64,000 nt of DNA from an uncultured Muribaculaceae bacterium (GTDB taxonomy: Bacteria; Bacteroidota; Bacteroidia; Bacteroidales; Muribaculaceae), in the NCBI GenBank assembly GCA_910585275.1, contig CAJUCW010000011.1, positions 40,619-104,618 on the forward strand, given 5' to 3'. Each line of letters begins with the position of its first letter. Position 1 is the first letter of the stretch. The notes beneath the pieces are model-generated. The model made no database searches, was not told where the DNA came from, and was given only the letters and a program-made list of their open reading frames with translations. The translations under genes were made by a program, and so were the position numbers. Positions 7,276-16,495 of the stretch are shown here, in pieces.

Positions 7276-8076
7276 TTATTCAGCTGGAGTATCGTCGTTG
7301 GTTTCCGGATGTTTCCTTACATATTCGGCCATAGGCACCTCGACGTTGAAGTAGAACCCTTCCGCCACTTTGTCGCGCAGACGTTTCTTGGTTTCGGGAT
7401 CGGGAGAGACTGTGAGATAATCCACACCCGGGTCGATAAACTGTGCGTCAGTGGCCTCATATCCGAGAAGCTGCACCATATCATACTCATGCATAGGGTA
7501 AATCACATACCAGGCGTTTTCCACATCCTCGCCGGTGCCGGTGCTTTTGATGGCGCCGAGAAGATGCTCAAGGCGGTATTCCCATATTTTTGCGCTCATG
7601 TCTTTCCGTTTCTCCTTAAGGACATGGACAAGAAACGACATCTGGCGAAGGTCGAACGGATTGTCGCGGAGCGAGAGCTCTGCATATTTTCTGATGGTGT
7701 CGATTTCTTCCTTGGTGTGGGTGGCCTTCAACCGAAGTTCGTCGGTGACGCCGGAATAGGGCGACGTGCGGTATGGGTCGTAATCCTCCTGGAACATATA
7801 TCCGAGATAGAAGTTACGATATTCGTCGTTGGTCATCGTAGTGTCGTTGCGGGTATATTTCGCCATGAGTTTCGGAAAATAGAACTTGCTTGAGGGGTCG
7901 AGGGTCTCTTTCCGTATCTGTTCGAGGTCGGGTTTTTCTACCGTTATTTTCCTTTTGCTTGCTGCGGCCGCCGAAGGTGCGGAGGTCTGGGCGTCGGCTA
8001 TAAAGGCGGTGAAGGCCAACGCGATTGCCGCCCCTCCCGCAATTCTACGTAATATTTTTGAAAATATGCTTGTCAT
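7276..8076 (-). CDS. DUF4919 family exported protein
   Basis: This 266-residue protein has a signal peptide (about 1-29, ending ADA) and an Ala/Ser-rich linker. A helical domain follows with motifs such as DLEQIRKETLDPSSKFYFPKL and YRNFYLGYMFQEDY, typical of the Bacteroidales DUF4919 family. No enzymatic function is known. It lies 22 bp after the small membrane protein gene and 23 bp before slyD, so it is probably co-transcribed with them. Confidence 0.75.
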   Translation of the reverse strand: MTSIFSKILRRIAGGAAIALAFTAFIADAQTSAPSAAAASKRKITVEKPDLEQIRKETLDPSSKFYFPKLMAKYTRNDTTMTNDEYRNFYLGYMFQEDYDPYRTSPYSGVTDELRLKATHTKEEIDTIRKYAELSLRDNPFDLRQMSFLVHVLKEKRKDMSAKIWEYRLEHLLGAIKSTGTGEDVENAWYVIYPMHEYDMVQLLGYEATDAQFIDPGVDYLTVSPDPETKKRLRDKVAEGFYFNVEVPMAEYVRKHPETNDDTPAE

Positions 8077-8098
8077 ATTATAATGTATGCGTTGTTGG

Positions 8099-8635
8099 TC
8101 AATATTTATGTAAAGCGATTATCAGCACAAGCACCACGCCTATCTGCATGACCGTGATGGCCGTGGGAAATCCTTTGGCGAGGAGATATTTGAAGAAGTT
8201 GCCTGTGCCTATTCCGACAGGTCTTCCTTCCGGAGTCTTGGTGTAGAGCAGGAATCCGAAAAAAATGCCAGCTACTGTGGCGACTATCATTATGCCGTAA
8301 AGCACAGACACCTGCGAGGCATAGGAGACGCCGAGAAGCCCTACCGCCATGCCGGCTATGGCTCCCACAATGATATATCCCATCCCTTTCGACGAACGGC
8401 GTAGAGGCAACGGCTGGAGAAGCGTGGCAGTCATGACCACGACTGTCATGCACAACCAGCAAAGCAGGATTGTGCCGTTGATCGGCAATAACGGGTAGCC
8501 TTCTCCCGTGGATGCCAGGCTAAGCAGAGTAAGCGCAATGAATGCACATGCCGGGGCAAGAAGCATCCTTTTAGGTAAGAATGCAAGCGATGCCATAAAA
8601 AGCAGGCATGAAAGGGTAATTGCTAATGCTGTCAT
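8099..8635 (-). CDS. Hypothetical integral membrane protein
   Basis: This 178-residue protein contains about six hydrophobic helices (near residues 2-20, 25-42, 52-74, 86-105, 108-132 and 155-176) linked by short loops. I recognise no family motif. Context is a minus-strand run between the pgpH-like gene (103 bp upstream) and the DUF4919 gene (22 bp downstream). It is probably an inner-membrane protein of unknown function. Confidence 0.65.
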   Translation of the reverse strand: MTALAITLSCLLFMASLAFLPKRMLLAPACAFIALTLLSLASTGEGYPLLPINGTILLCWLCMTVVVMTATLLQPLPLRRSSKGMGYIIVGAIAGMAVGLLGVSYASQVSVLYGIMIVATVAGIFFGFLLYTKTPEGRPVGIGTGNFFKYLLAKGFPTAITVMQIGVVLVLIIALHKY

Positions 8636-8738
8636 GACTTGATTTTGTTACCGGTTGCGAGAGACGGTTTAAGGAAGATACCGACATCTCTACAGTATAG
8701 AAACGCTCCAACATCCAAAAATATTGATTGGAGAATCC

Positions 8739-10886
8739 TTATTTGGTCATTTCCTTGCCGTTGTCACCGCTTTCTTGACTTGGATTGTTTGCTGATTCTT
8801 TATGTCCTTCAGCCTCTGCGGTAGCGGTGTCTTTTTTCATTTCGGGGTATTGCACACGCGAATGATAGATGGTGGAAAGACGCTTCTTGAAGGTGTCTTT
8901 CACGGTCTCTACATCGCGGAAAGAGATGGGGGCCTCTTTCAGGAGTCCGTCGGCAATCTGCGAGTCGATAATCTTATCTACCAGATTGTTGATTGCCTCG
9001 GGAGTGAACTCTTTAAGGCTTCTCGATGCCGCCTCCACGGAGTCGGCCATCATGAGGATGGCGGTTTCTTTGGTCTGGGGGTCGGGACCCGGATACTGGA
9101 ATTTCGACTTGTCGATAACTACGTCGGGGTTTTCGTTGACGGCGGTGTTGTAGAAATATTTCGTAATCCCTTTGCCGTGGTGTTGCGAAATGAAAGCCCT
9201 GATTACGGAGGGGAGCTTCTCTTTTGAAGCCATGGCGAGGCCTTCGGTGACGTGGGAGATAATTTTCTGTGCGCTTGTTTCCGGATTGAGGCCAGCATGC
9301 GGATTTACTCCATGCTGGTTTTCGGTGAAGAAAATAGGACTCTTCATCTTGCCAATGTCGTGATAAAGCGCGCCGGTACGGGTCAGGGTTGTGTTGGCAC
9401 CTATCGCCCTTGCCGCTTCTGTGGCGAGGGTTGACACCTGCATGGAGTGCTGGAACGTGCCGGGTGCTTCTTCCGCGAGATGGCGTAGCAAGGGGCTGTT
9501 GATGTCGCTGAGTTCCACAAGAGTCACAGTGGAGGTGAATCCGAAGAGCTTCTCAATGACGAGAATGAGGATATAGGCGAAAGAAAGTATTACGGAATTG
9601 ATGGCGAATATCCCTATTGTGCGCGGCACGAAATTGGAGAGATTGCCTTCGGTGAGGAGGCACGTGGCAAAATACGTCACTGCATAGGTGAGGAAAGAAA
9701 ACATGGCGGTGCGCAGTAACTGCGACCTACGGCTGAGCTGGCGGATGCTAAAGGTTGCTGCGAGGCCTACACACAGCTCCATAAATATGAACTGGAACTG
9801 GTAGGTGGCGACGAGTGAAGATATAAGCACGGTGGTGAGGAGGGCGAATATTGCTGTACGCGAATCGAAAAACACGAGTATTATCACCGGGACGGCCGCA
9901 AAAGGCACAAGGTAGATGCCGTTTGCCACATATTCGAACATCACTATCGAGAACACAACAAACAGCGTGATGAACGACATCAGGAACACCATCTGGCGTA
10001 TGTTGGAAAAGAATCTCGACCTGTATAGGCTCATGAAGCAATAGAGCAGGACATACACTATTATTATATAAAGCCCTTGCCCGATGATGAAGTACGTGTG
10101 GCTGTGGGCTTCGGCTTGCCGCGAGTTCATCATGTCGAGATAGGTGTTGAGGTTGGTGAAGATCTGCGGGTTGATTATTTCTCCGCGGTCAACTATCCTT
10201 TGCCCTTTTTTGATCACTCCCATCGCGCCGGTGACGTTGAGATATTCCTGGCTACGGTATTTATAGTCTGTGGCTGAATCCGTCACAATATTGGGTGTGA
10301 GGCAAAGATTGAGTGCCTTGCCGATTTCCGGCGAGAGTTTCCCTTCGCCTCCGTGGAATTCATGGGAGAATATGGAGTCGATTTTTCCGAATGCTTTTGC
10401 CGGAGAGAGCATCGACGAAGCGTTTACGGCAACCACCGATTTCGAGTCGCCCGATTCACTATCGACGAGCCTCAGTTCATGGTTTCCTCGTGCCGCCACG
10501 TCGGCATAAAGTTTGGCATCAAGGATTCCGTTGGCATATGTCTGCCTGACGAGCTTCATAAGTAGCGCCCTCTCGGAAGGGGTGGAATAATTCTGGATGA
10601 TGTTGGCAAAACGTTCGACGTTAGCTTTTTCAGTTTCAACGTCGCGTTTCACGAACGGCACGAAAACACGGTCGATGCTGTCGCGCATCTTTCTTGCGGA
10701 TGCGGAGTCGCGCAGAATCGGGGTGTCGAAATCCGCTGTCAGAAGCGGATATTTCCAAGGCTGGTTCTCTTCAAAAGAAAAACTTTGGTGGTCGGCTCTC
10801 GGAAGGAAAAGGAGAATCACCGCCACTGATGTGATGGCGAGGCCGAACCTGATGAGGTTGAGTTGTGAGAAAACTTTATTCCACAT
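8739..10886 (-). CDS. HDIG-domain membrane protein, PgpH/YqfF type (7TM-HD phosphohydrolase)
   Basis: This 715-residue protein has one N-terminal membrane helix (about 13-29), an extracytoplasmic 7TMR-HDED domain (about 50-260), seven membrane helices (about 265-450) and a cytoplasmic HD domain with His509-Asp510 in YHDIGK. Firmicute members degrade c-di-AMP, and that is the likely activity here. The C-terminal ~30 residues are acidic and low-complexity. It follows rel by 35 bp, placing two nucleotide-second-messenger enzymes in one transcription unit. Confidence 0.85.
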   Translation of the reverse strand: MWNKVFSQLNLIRFGLAITSVAVILLFLPRADHQSFSFEENQPWKYPLLTADFDTPILRDSASARKMRDSIDRVFVPFVKRDVETEKANVERFANIIQNYSTPSERALLMKLVRQTYANGILDAKLYADVAARGNHELRLVDSESGDSKSVVAVNASSMLSPAKAFGKIDSIFSHEFHGGEGKLSPEIGKALNLCLTPNIVTDSATDYKYRSQEYLNVTGAMGVIKKGQRIVDRGEIINPQIFTNLNTYLDMMNSRQAEAHSHTYFIIGQGLYIIIVYVLLYCFMSLYRSRFFSNIRQMVFLMSFITLFVVFSIVMFEYVANGIYLVPFAAVPVIILVFFDSRTAIFALLTTVLISSLVATYQFQFIFMELCVGLAATFSIRQLSRRSQLLRTAMFSFLTYAVTYFATCLLTEGNLSNFVPRTIGIFAINSVILSFAYILILVIEKLFGFTSTVTLVELSDINSPLLRHLAEEAPGTFQHSMQVSTLATEAARAIGANTTLTRTGALYHDIGKMKSPIFFTENQHGVNPHAGLNPETSAQKIISHVTEGLAMASKEKLPSVIRAFISQHHGKGITKYFYNTAVNENPDVVIDKSKFQYPGPDPQTKETAILMMADSVEAASRSLKEFTPEAINNLVDKIIDSQIADGLLKEAPISFRDVETVKDTFKKRLSTIYHSRVQYPEMKKDTATAEAEGHKESANNPSQESGDNGKEMTK

Positions 10887-10921
10887 AATTAAAACACGAA
10901 TGAGGCTCTGGTCTTAAACTT

Positions 10922-13144
10922 TTAAGAAGAACGCCGGGCAAACTTAATGTCTTTTATTTTTTTGAGGGCGTCGCATATTGTCTCTACGGTGTCGGCGTTG
11001 TCAACCTGCACCGTAAGGTCGCAGTGAAACACTTCCTGTTTTGCTGCAATGCTTAGTCCCCGTATGTTTATGGCGAGTTTTTTCGAAACCGTGGAGGTTA
11101 TTTCCTCGAGGATGCCGTGGCGGTCAAGACCGTCAATGCTGATTGTGGCGATAAACTTGTCGGCCACGCCTCCCCATTTTGTGGCTACCAGCCTGGAACC
11201 GAACGCGCTTTTCAGTCTCATCGCGTTGGGGCAGCTCACTTTGTGTAGAATCACGTTTTCGTCGTCGTCAACGAATCCGAGCACGTCGTCGCCGGGAATG
11301 GGAGAGCAACAGGTGTCGAAGCGATAGTTGGTTTTTTCTTCGTCGGGATGGAGCACATACACCTCTTTTCGGTTTATAGGCTCTTTTTTCTGCTCGCCGG
11401 GTTTCTTTTTGGAAGAGAACGGGTTGCGGAGAATCTTTTTCATCAGCGACCTCCGGCTCTTGTTGAGTTCTTTCAGTTCTTTCGACGAAAGATTGATTTC
11501 ATCGTTGGCGAGCATCAGGAAAAGGTCTTCGCGCGATTTCAGGTGGTAGTTGGCGAGAATCCGGGTCATTGTCTCGTTGGTGACTGGGATGCCCTCTTTG
11601 TCCATAAATTCGTTGAAAAGCTTTTCCCCGCGTGCAAGGAGTGGCTTGCGGTCTTTGCGGAGTATTGCGCGAAGTCTGTTTTGCGCCTTTGCCGTGTGGC
11701 AATACTGCATCCATTCGGCTTGTGGTTTCTGGGCTTCCGAAGTGATTATCTCCACCTGGTCGCCGCTGCCGAGTTCGTGCGAGAGCGGCACGAGGCGATG
11801 GGCTATCTTCCCGGCCATGCAGTGTATGCCCAACTGGGTATGTATGGCAAAGGCGAGGTCAAGCACGGTGGCTCCCGCCGGAAGGGTCACGAGATCGCCT
11901 TTCGGTGTGAAGACATATATCTCCGAAGCGAAGAGGTTAAGCTTTATGGTGTCGAGGAAATCGATGGCGTTGGGTTCTGGATTGGCGAGGATGTCTTTGA
12001 TTGTGTTCATCCAGGAGTCGAGTTCAGTCTCGTCTTCTTGTACGCCTGTTTTATATTTCCAATGTGCGGCATAACCGAGTTCGGCTATTTCGTCCATTTT
12101 CCTCGACCGAATCTGCACTTCAATCCATTTCCCTTCCGGGCCCATCGCCGTGAGATGTAGGGCGCGGTAGCCGTTGGCTTTCGGAATGCTGGTCCAATCT
12201 CGCAGACGGTCAGGATGGATGCGATGCCCGTCGGTGAAGAAAGTGTATATTTGCCAGCATCTTATTTTTTCAAGCGAATCGTCGTCGTTTTCGAAAATGA
12301 CCCTTACGGCATATATGTCGTAGATTTCTTCGAAGGGCACCTTCTTGGTCTCCATTTTGTTGAAAATGGAATAGGCGCTCTTCATCCTTGCTTTGATTTC
12401 ATATTTGAAACCGGCGGCATCGAGTTTTTCCTTGACGGGTTTCACGAATTCCTCAACGATTTTTTCACGTTGTCCTTCGGTTTCGCTCAGTTTGCCCATA
12501 ATCCAGGCGTAGGCCTGCGGATGTTCATACTTAAAAGCAAGGTCTTCGAGCTCCATTTTGATTTTGAAAAGCCCGAGACGGTGGGCGAGCGGGGCATAGA
12601 CGTAGAGTGTTTCGCCGGCGATTTTATATTGTTTCTCAGGACGCATGGACCCTAAGGTGCGCATGTTGTGGAGCCTGTCTGCCATTTTTATTAGCACCAC
12701 ACGCACGTCGGCCGACATTGAGAGGAGCAGTTTCCTGAAATTTTCCGCCTGTATCGAGGCTTTGTCTCCGAAAATACCTCCCGAAATTTTTGTTAGCCCC
12801 TCCACGATGTCGGCAATTTTTTTGCCGAAGGCCGCCTCGATATCTTCACGTGTGAATTCGGTGTCTTCCACCACGTCGTGAAGCAACGCGGCGCAAATCG
12901 ACGTCGATCCGAGCCCGAGTTCTGAAATCACAATTTTCGCAACGGCGATAGGGTGGAGGATATAAGGTTCCCCGCTGCGTCTGCGCACCCCTTTGTGCGC
13001 TTCTTTCGCGAAGCGGTAGGCACGTTCTATAATCTCCACCTTTTTCCGGTGGTTGCTTGAGAGATAAGCATGGAGAAGGTCTTGATATGCGGCCTTCACA
13101 ATGTTTTCTTCTTCCTGGGGCGAATGAGGGAGATATTGGTTCAT
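10922..13144 (-). CDS. Bifunctional (p)ppGpp synthetase/hydrolase, RelA/SpoT family
   Basis: This 740-residue protein shows the full Rel architecture. An HD hydrolase domain carries His89-Asp90 (HDVVEDTE). The synthetase domain (about 240-370) includes YDIYAVRVIF and GYRALHLT. A TGS domain (IYVFTPKGDLVTLP, about 405-465) and a C-terminal ACT domain (about 660-735) follow. The intact HD motif supports a bifunctional enzyme controlling the stringent response. The ATG at 13142-13144 is preferred over a TTG two codons upstream. A good promoter lies at 13179-13210. It heads the run rel-pgpH-like-membrane protein-DUF4919-slyD. Confidence 0.92.
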   Translation of the reverse strand: MNQYLPHSPQEEENIVKAAYQDLLHAYLSSNHRKKVEIIERAYRFAKEAHKGVRRRSGEPYILHPIAVAKIVISELGLGSTSICAALLHDVVEDTEFTREDIEAAFGKKIADIVEGLTKISGGIFGDKASIQAENFRKLLLSMSADVRVVLIKMADRLHNMRTLGSMRPEKQYKIAGETLYVYAPLAHRLGLFKIKMELEDLAFKYEHPQAYAWIMGKLSETEGQREKIVEEFVKPVKEKLDAAGFKYEIKARMKSAYSIFNKMETKKVPFEEIYDIYAVRVIFENDDDSLEKIRCWQIYTFFTDGHRIHPDRLRDWTSIPKANGYRALHLTAMGPEGKWIEVQIRSRKMDEIAELGYAAHWKYKTGVQEDETELDSWMNTIKDILANPEPNAIDFLDTIKLNLFASEIYVFTPKGDLVTLPAGATVLDLAFAIHTQLGIHCMAGKIAHRLVPLSHELGSGDQVEIITSEAQKPQAEWMQYCHTAKAQNRLRAILRKDRKPLLARGEKLFNEFMDKEGIPVTNETMTRILANYHLKSREDLFLMLANDEINLSSKELKELNKSRRSLMKKILRNPFSSKKKPGEQKKEPINRKEVYVLHPDEEKTNYRFDTCCSPIPGDDVLGFVDDDENVILHKVSCPNAMRLKSAFGSRLVATKWGGVADKFIATISIDGLDRHGILEEITSTVSKKLAINIRGLSIAAKQEVFHCDLTVQVDNADTVETICDALKKIKDIKFARRSS

Positions 13145-13178
13145 TGGCAAAATTATCGGAAATGTGATTACAGATTTA

Positions 13179-13210
13179 CAAAATTAATGAAAAAAGAAGA
13201 AAAATGCAAA
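13179..13210 (-). promoter_or_regulatory. rel promoter, TTTG-N20-TAATTTTG
   Basis: The minus strand reads TTTG (13207-13210), 20 bases, then TAATTTTG (13179-13186). Transcription would begin about 28 bases before the rel ATG. Confidence 0.65.
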
Positions 13211-13240
13211 AAAACCGCCCACCTCACGGTGACCGGTTTT
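13211..13240 (-). terminator. Orphan minus-strand terminator immediately upstream of the rel promoter
   Basis: On the minus strand AAAACCGGTCACC pairs with GGTGGGCGGTTTT with small mismatches, then a run of seven T follows. No gene upstream on this strand ends here, because the ribH transcript already has a terminator at 13790-13830. It therefore points to an unannotated RNA. Confidence 0.65.
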
Positions 13241-13439
13241 CCCCTGCCTCAGATTCCGGGACGGATACAGACTCAAGCAGGAGAGATGTGCCGGTATCCG
13301 TACCGGCTTCCGTATCTTTGGCAGTTGATAGAAATTACTAATGTATATAACCCAAAATTTAGACAATTAAGTTTTCCTAAGGCATAGTTCTAAGGCCCTA
13401 AAACATATCTAAGTCATGAAAAAAAGTTTTCTGTGATTT
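13241..13439 (-). ncRNA. Candidate small RNA ending at the orphan terminator
   Basis: Between a minus-strand TACCTTTG motif (13446-13453) and the terminator at 13211-13240 there is no reading frame of note. There are strong inverted repeats, for example gccggta/taccggc at 13290-13307. A ~200-230 nt RNA would result. No clear -33 element is seen, and a competing plus-strand TATCTTTG exists at 13313-13320. The rest of the gap, 13454-13789, holds a hairpin (13438-13444 with 13480-13486) spanning the promoter motif and otherwise nothing I recognise. Confidence 0.3.
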
Positions 13440-13789
13440 CCGACGCAAAGGTATTGCATCCGTTAGGATGGAGCATCGTGTCGGAATCTGATTGGTTTGA
13501 ACAGAAGCAGTCATGTGCTGCGGGGGGAAATGAATGTGTCGTGTAAAACATGTCCAAATGATTTTTTATGTCAGGTTTCTAGTTATTATAATTTCACTTT
13601 GTTTTTGAACGGCAAGAAAGACTCCGTCTTGGTTGCTTTTGCCGTATGTTTCTTCCGGAGTAAGACAGGTGAGTGTGATGGCCTGTCTTGCCGATTCTGG
13701 ATGCCATAAGCGGTTTATTGCTAAATCCGATATAGAAACGAGAGATGGCATGTAAATATTGGTGTAAAAATGTTAAAATGTGCATAAAA

Positions 13790-13830
13790 ATTGCAGAGTG
13801 ACATATTTTAGGAATACGTCACTCTGCAAT
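13790..13830 (-). terminator. Terminator of the ribH operon
   Basis: A perfect 13-bp stem (13790-13802 with 13818-13830) is followed on the minus strand by TTTTTATG. It lies 55 bases past the ribH stop. Confidence 0.85.
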
Positions 13831-13884
13831 ATGGTGCAATAGGTTAAAACTCAAAGTTGTGCTTTCGGTAGCCCTCTCGTGGCG

Positions 13885-14409
13885 CTATTTCAGTGTGGCA
13901 TGCAGGTTGGCCATTTCTATGGCGGCCACTGCTGCTTCCGAACCTTTATTGCCGAGGCTGCCTCCGGCCCGGTCAAGCGCTTGCTGAAGGTTGTCAACGG
14001 TCAGCACTCCGAAAATTACCGGGGCTTCACCGTTGGCGTTAAGTTGTGCCATCCCTTGGGCTGCCACCATGCAGACATAATCGAAATGTGGCGTGTCGCC
14101 TCTGATTACGCATCCGATTACGATTATGGCTTCGGTGGCATCGGGGCTTCCGGATGCCGCACGGTCTTTCGAAATTTTTCCGGCGAGGGCGGCCGCGTTT
14201 ACAAGTTCCACCGTTCCGGGCACGCTGATGTGCCGGATTTTGTCTTTGGCAATACCTGCGCGACGCAACACGCCAGCCGCGCCGTCGCGTAGGGCATGCG
14301 TTATTTTAGGGTTCCAGTCGGCAGTGATAATATAAAAATTACCTGCCACTTTTTTGTCGATTTCGGGAATTTGGACCGACGATCCGTTGGTGTTAAGTAT
14401 CGTTGACAT
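13885..14409 (-). CDS. ribH: 6,7-dimethyl-8-ribityllumazine synthase
   Basis: This 174-residue enzyme condenses 5-amino-6-ribitylaminouracil with dihydroxybutanone phosphate in the penultimate step of riboflavin synthesis. Diagnostic segments are FYIITADWNPKITHAL, SVPGTVELVNAA (substrate loop), IVIGCVIRGDTPHFDYV and a late LGNKGSEAA. It is the last gene of the minus-strand run, 5 bp after the TPR gene. ribF lies near the start of the same run, so flavin synthesis steps bracket the operon. Confidence 0.95.
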   Translation of the reverse strand: MSTILNTNGSSVQIPEIDKKVAGNFYIITADWNPKITHALRDGAAGVLRRAGIAKDKIRHISVPGTVELVNAAALAGKISKDRAASGSPDATEAIIVIGCVIRGDTPHFDYVCMVAAQGMAQLNANGEAPVIFGVLTVDNLQQALDRAGGSLGNKGSEAAVAAIEMANLHATLK

Positions 14410-14414
14410 CTTTT

Positions 14415-15314
14415 TTAGATTTTGTCGGCATTGGGTTCCATATCTTCTGCAGCTGTTTTCTCCGTTTTCTTGAATTTGGATTTGGCTGCCGTAGAGATTT
14501 TATGGATAAAGTTTTTCCAGGAGGATTCACGTTCCACGTCTGCGTCGATTACTTCGATAAGGGCGAGGATGTCTCTTTCAAGTTCGATGGTCTCTTGCGA
14601 AATCGCGTGCGGGAGTATGGCATTGAGCAGACGGCGCGCACGCGGGCGCATGGTGCGTATCCGCATCATTATTTCAGCCATCTCGATTGTCATCCTGATT
14701 TCCTTGCGGGTGACGCGTCCCGTGCGTTTTTTCGAATACTTGATTGCCTCTGCATAGAATTTCAGGGCAGCCTTAAGGTCGCCGGTCGAAGCAAGAAGCT
14801 GGCCGACATTCCTGAGGGAGTCAACGAGTTTGTCAGTGGCCGCCACCACCCCGGCGTTTACCTTATCATAGAGAAGGCCTGTGTTGATTTGCTGCTTTAC
14901 AAGAAGGTCGAGGGCCTTTTTGCGGGAGCGGAGTATTCTGGTGGAGAGCTCCATTGCGAGGATATGGAATTTGCCGAAGCGGTTTTCGTCGAGTTTCACA
15001 AGATTGTCGAGCACCTTGAAAAGGATGTCGAGCTCTTTTTCGCTTTGTTTATAATTTTTGAGCGAGAAATGGATTTCCGAAAGGTCAAACAGAAGCGTCA
15101 CAAGCACGGCGCGAAATTCCACGTCGTCGAAATCCGGGAAATTACGTAGAACCTTTAATGCGGCTACGGTACGCTCCATGGCGTCCATATATCGGTCTTC
15201 GGCTATGAGTTGCTCCGCAGTCTTGCGACAACTCAGCGCCTCCTTGAGAATGGCAAGTTCGCCGGAGTTCTTGTCGAATTTCTCAAGCATCAGGGGGATT
15301 TCAATCTGGTTCAT
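14415..15314 (-). CDS. TPR-like helical repeat protein
   Basis: This ~299-residue all-helical protein resembles tetratricopeptide repeats, for example AEQLIAEDRYMDAMERTVAALKVL, LSEIHFSLKNYKQSEKELDIL and VGQLLASTGDLKAALKFYAEAI. There is no signal peptide, so it is probably cytoplasmic. The start at 15312-15314 (MNQIEIPLML) is chosen because longer frames run into the SIS gene stop at 15350. It is a protein-interaction scaffold of unknown partner, tightly linked to ribH. Confidence 0.7.
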   Translation of the reverse strand: MNQIEIPLMLEKFDKNSGELAILKEALSCRKTAEQLIAEDRYMDAMERTVAALKVLRNFPDFDDVEFRAVLVTLLFDLSEIHFSLKNYKQSEKELDILFKVLDNLVKLDENRFGKFHILAMELSTRILRSRKKALDLLVKQQINTGLLYDKVNAGVVAATDKLVDSLRNVGQLLASTGDLKAALKFYAEAIKYSKKRTGRVTRKEIRMTIEMAEIMMRIRTMRPRARRLLNAILPHAISQETIELERDILALIEVIDADVERESSWKNFIHKISTAAKSKFKKTEKTAAEDMEPNADKI

Positions 15315-15349
15315 ATATTGATTTTTTATTAAATTCATGAATTGTGGCA

Positions 15350-15985
15350 TTAACCTTTTGCTTCCACCTGGCATTTTGATTTATGGCCGAGATAGCCTCC
15401 GTGATGCCGTTTTGCATATTCCTCCACGGTGAATCCTATCGCCTCCATGGTGGCAACCACAAGGAGGTCGCCCATAACGGTCATCATAGTTGTGGATGTG
15501 GTGGGTGTCATACCGAGCGGGCAGACTTCCGGGGCACCCCCCGTGAAAAGCGCCACGTCGGCAGCCGAAGCCAGAGGACTCATGGGGTCGCCTGTAATGA
15601 CAATGAACGGAATTTTCGGATAAAGCACTTTGGCGAGGTCTATGAGCTCGAGGATTTCGCGTGTCTTCCCGGAATTGCTCAGAAGCAGGAGCACATCGTT
15701 TCCTTGTAAAATGCCGAGGTCTCCGTGCTGTGCTTCCGAAGGATGGAGAAATACGGCAGGTGTGCCGGTGGAACAGAATGTAGTGGCTATGTTCATGGCA
15801 ATCTGTCCGGCCTTTCCCATTCCTGAGGTGACAAGCTTGCCGCCGAGGCGGTTCACTCTCTCCACGATGAGCCCTACGGCACGGGGATAGCCGTCGGTCA
15901 ATGGAATCGACCTTACGGCCTGGGCTTCGTCCTCAAGGATTTTCCGGAGGCGGTTTTCGAGGAGGGTATTGTCTGTGTTGTCCAT
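15350..15985 (-). CDS. SIS-domain sugar-phosphate isomerase (KdsD/GutQ-like, without CBS domains)
   Basis: This 211-residue protein is a single SIS domain with the arabinose-5-phosphate isomerase signatures KLVTSGMGKAGQIA, STGTPAVFLHPSEAQHGDLG, LLLSNSGKTREI and PLGMTPTTSTT. KdsD supplies arabinose 5-phosphate for Kdo in lipopolysaccharide. Classical KdsD/KpsF proteins carry two CBS domains after the SIS domain; this one stops before them, as some Bacteroidetes members do. It lies in the operon between thioesterase and TPR genes. Confidence 0.85.
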   Translation of the reverse strand: MDNTDNTLLENRLRKILEDEAQAVRSIPLTDGYPRAVGLIVERVNRLGGKLVTSGMGKAGQIAMNIATTFCSTGTPAVFLHPSEAQHGDLGILQGNDVLLLLSNSGKTREILELIDLAKVLYPKIPFIVITGDPMSPLASAADVALFTGGAPEVCPLGMTPTTSTTMMTVMGDLLVVATMEAIGFTVEEYAKRHHGGYLGHKSKCQVEAKG

Positions 15986-15996
15986 GTCTTGGGAAT

Positions 15997-16458
15997 TTAA
16001 TTGGATTTTTCTTTAATAAGGGGGCGTCCTTCGAATTCTTCTGCACGTTTCTTCCAGTCGTCGGGCACGGGGGTGGTCTGTCCGGTGGCCGGGTCGAAGC
16101 ATACCATTATAGTCTCGCAGGCCGATTTTATCTGCCCGGTGCCCTTTTCTCTGATAAACTGCAGAATACGCATGCTTTTGTTTGAAATGGAAAGGCATGT
16201 GGTGAGCACTTCAATGTCTTCTCCATAAAATATCGGGGCCATGAAAGAACAGTTGACGTTTGCGATAACCATGTCAACGTGTTTCCAATCAACGGGTTTG
16301 CCGCCCACCGAATTGAAATAATGAGCCTTGCCAGTGTCGTAGAATGCGAAATATACAGTGTTGTTGACGTGGCCGAGCACATCGACGTCGTTGAAACGTA
16401 TCTGCACGTCGATGCGGTCATGAAAGAGAGATATGTCGGGTAGGTTGTTATAATCCAT
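15997..16458 (-). CDS. Acyl-CoA thioesterase, 4HBT hotdog family
   Basis: This ~153-residue single hotdog-fold protein has the YbgC-like active-site segment VQIRFNDVDVLGHVNNTVYFAFYDTGKAHYF, in which Asp of NDVD is the likely catalytic residue. It hydrolyses acyl-CoA or 4-hydroxybenzoyl-CoA-type thioesters; the physiological substrate is unknown. The start at 16456-16458 (MDYNNLPDIS) is chosen, as a longer frame would overlap the DUF721 gene. It lies 11 bp before the SIS gene. Confidence 0.85.
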   Translation of the reverse strand: MDYNNLPDISLFHDRIDVQIRFNDVDVLGHVNNTVYFAFYDTGKAHYFNSVGGKPVDWKHVDMVIANVNCSFMAPIFYGEDIEVLTTCLSISNKSMRILQFIREKGTGQIKSACETIMVCFDPATGQTTPVPDDWKKRAEEFEGRPLIKEKSN

Positions 16459-16495
16459 GTTTATAAAAATGTTTATTGTCTGCTTCGCGTTTTGT

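Noticed and set aside
7030..7893. Long plus-strand open frame of 287 codons
   Set aside because: It is antisense to slyD and the DUF4919 gene, with no domain-like composition; a shadow frame in GC-biased codons.
11348..12160. Long plus-strand open frame of 270 codons
   Set aside because: It lies fully antisense to rel, whose domains are unmistakable.
13313..13320. Plus-strand promoter motif TATCTTTG
   Set aside because: It is a good -7 match but has no -33 element and no downstream gene on the plus strand before 20374; the minus-strand terminator argues for the opposite direction.
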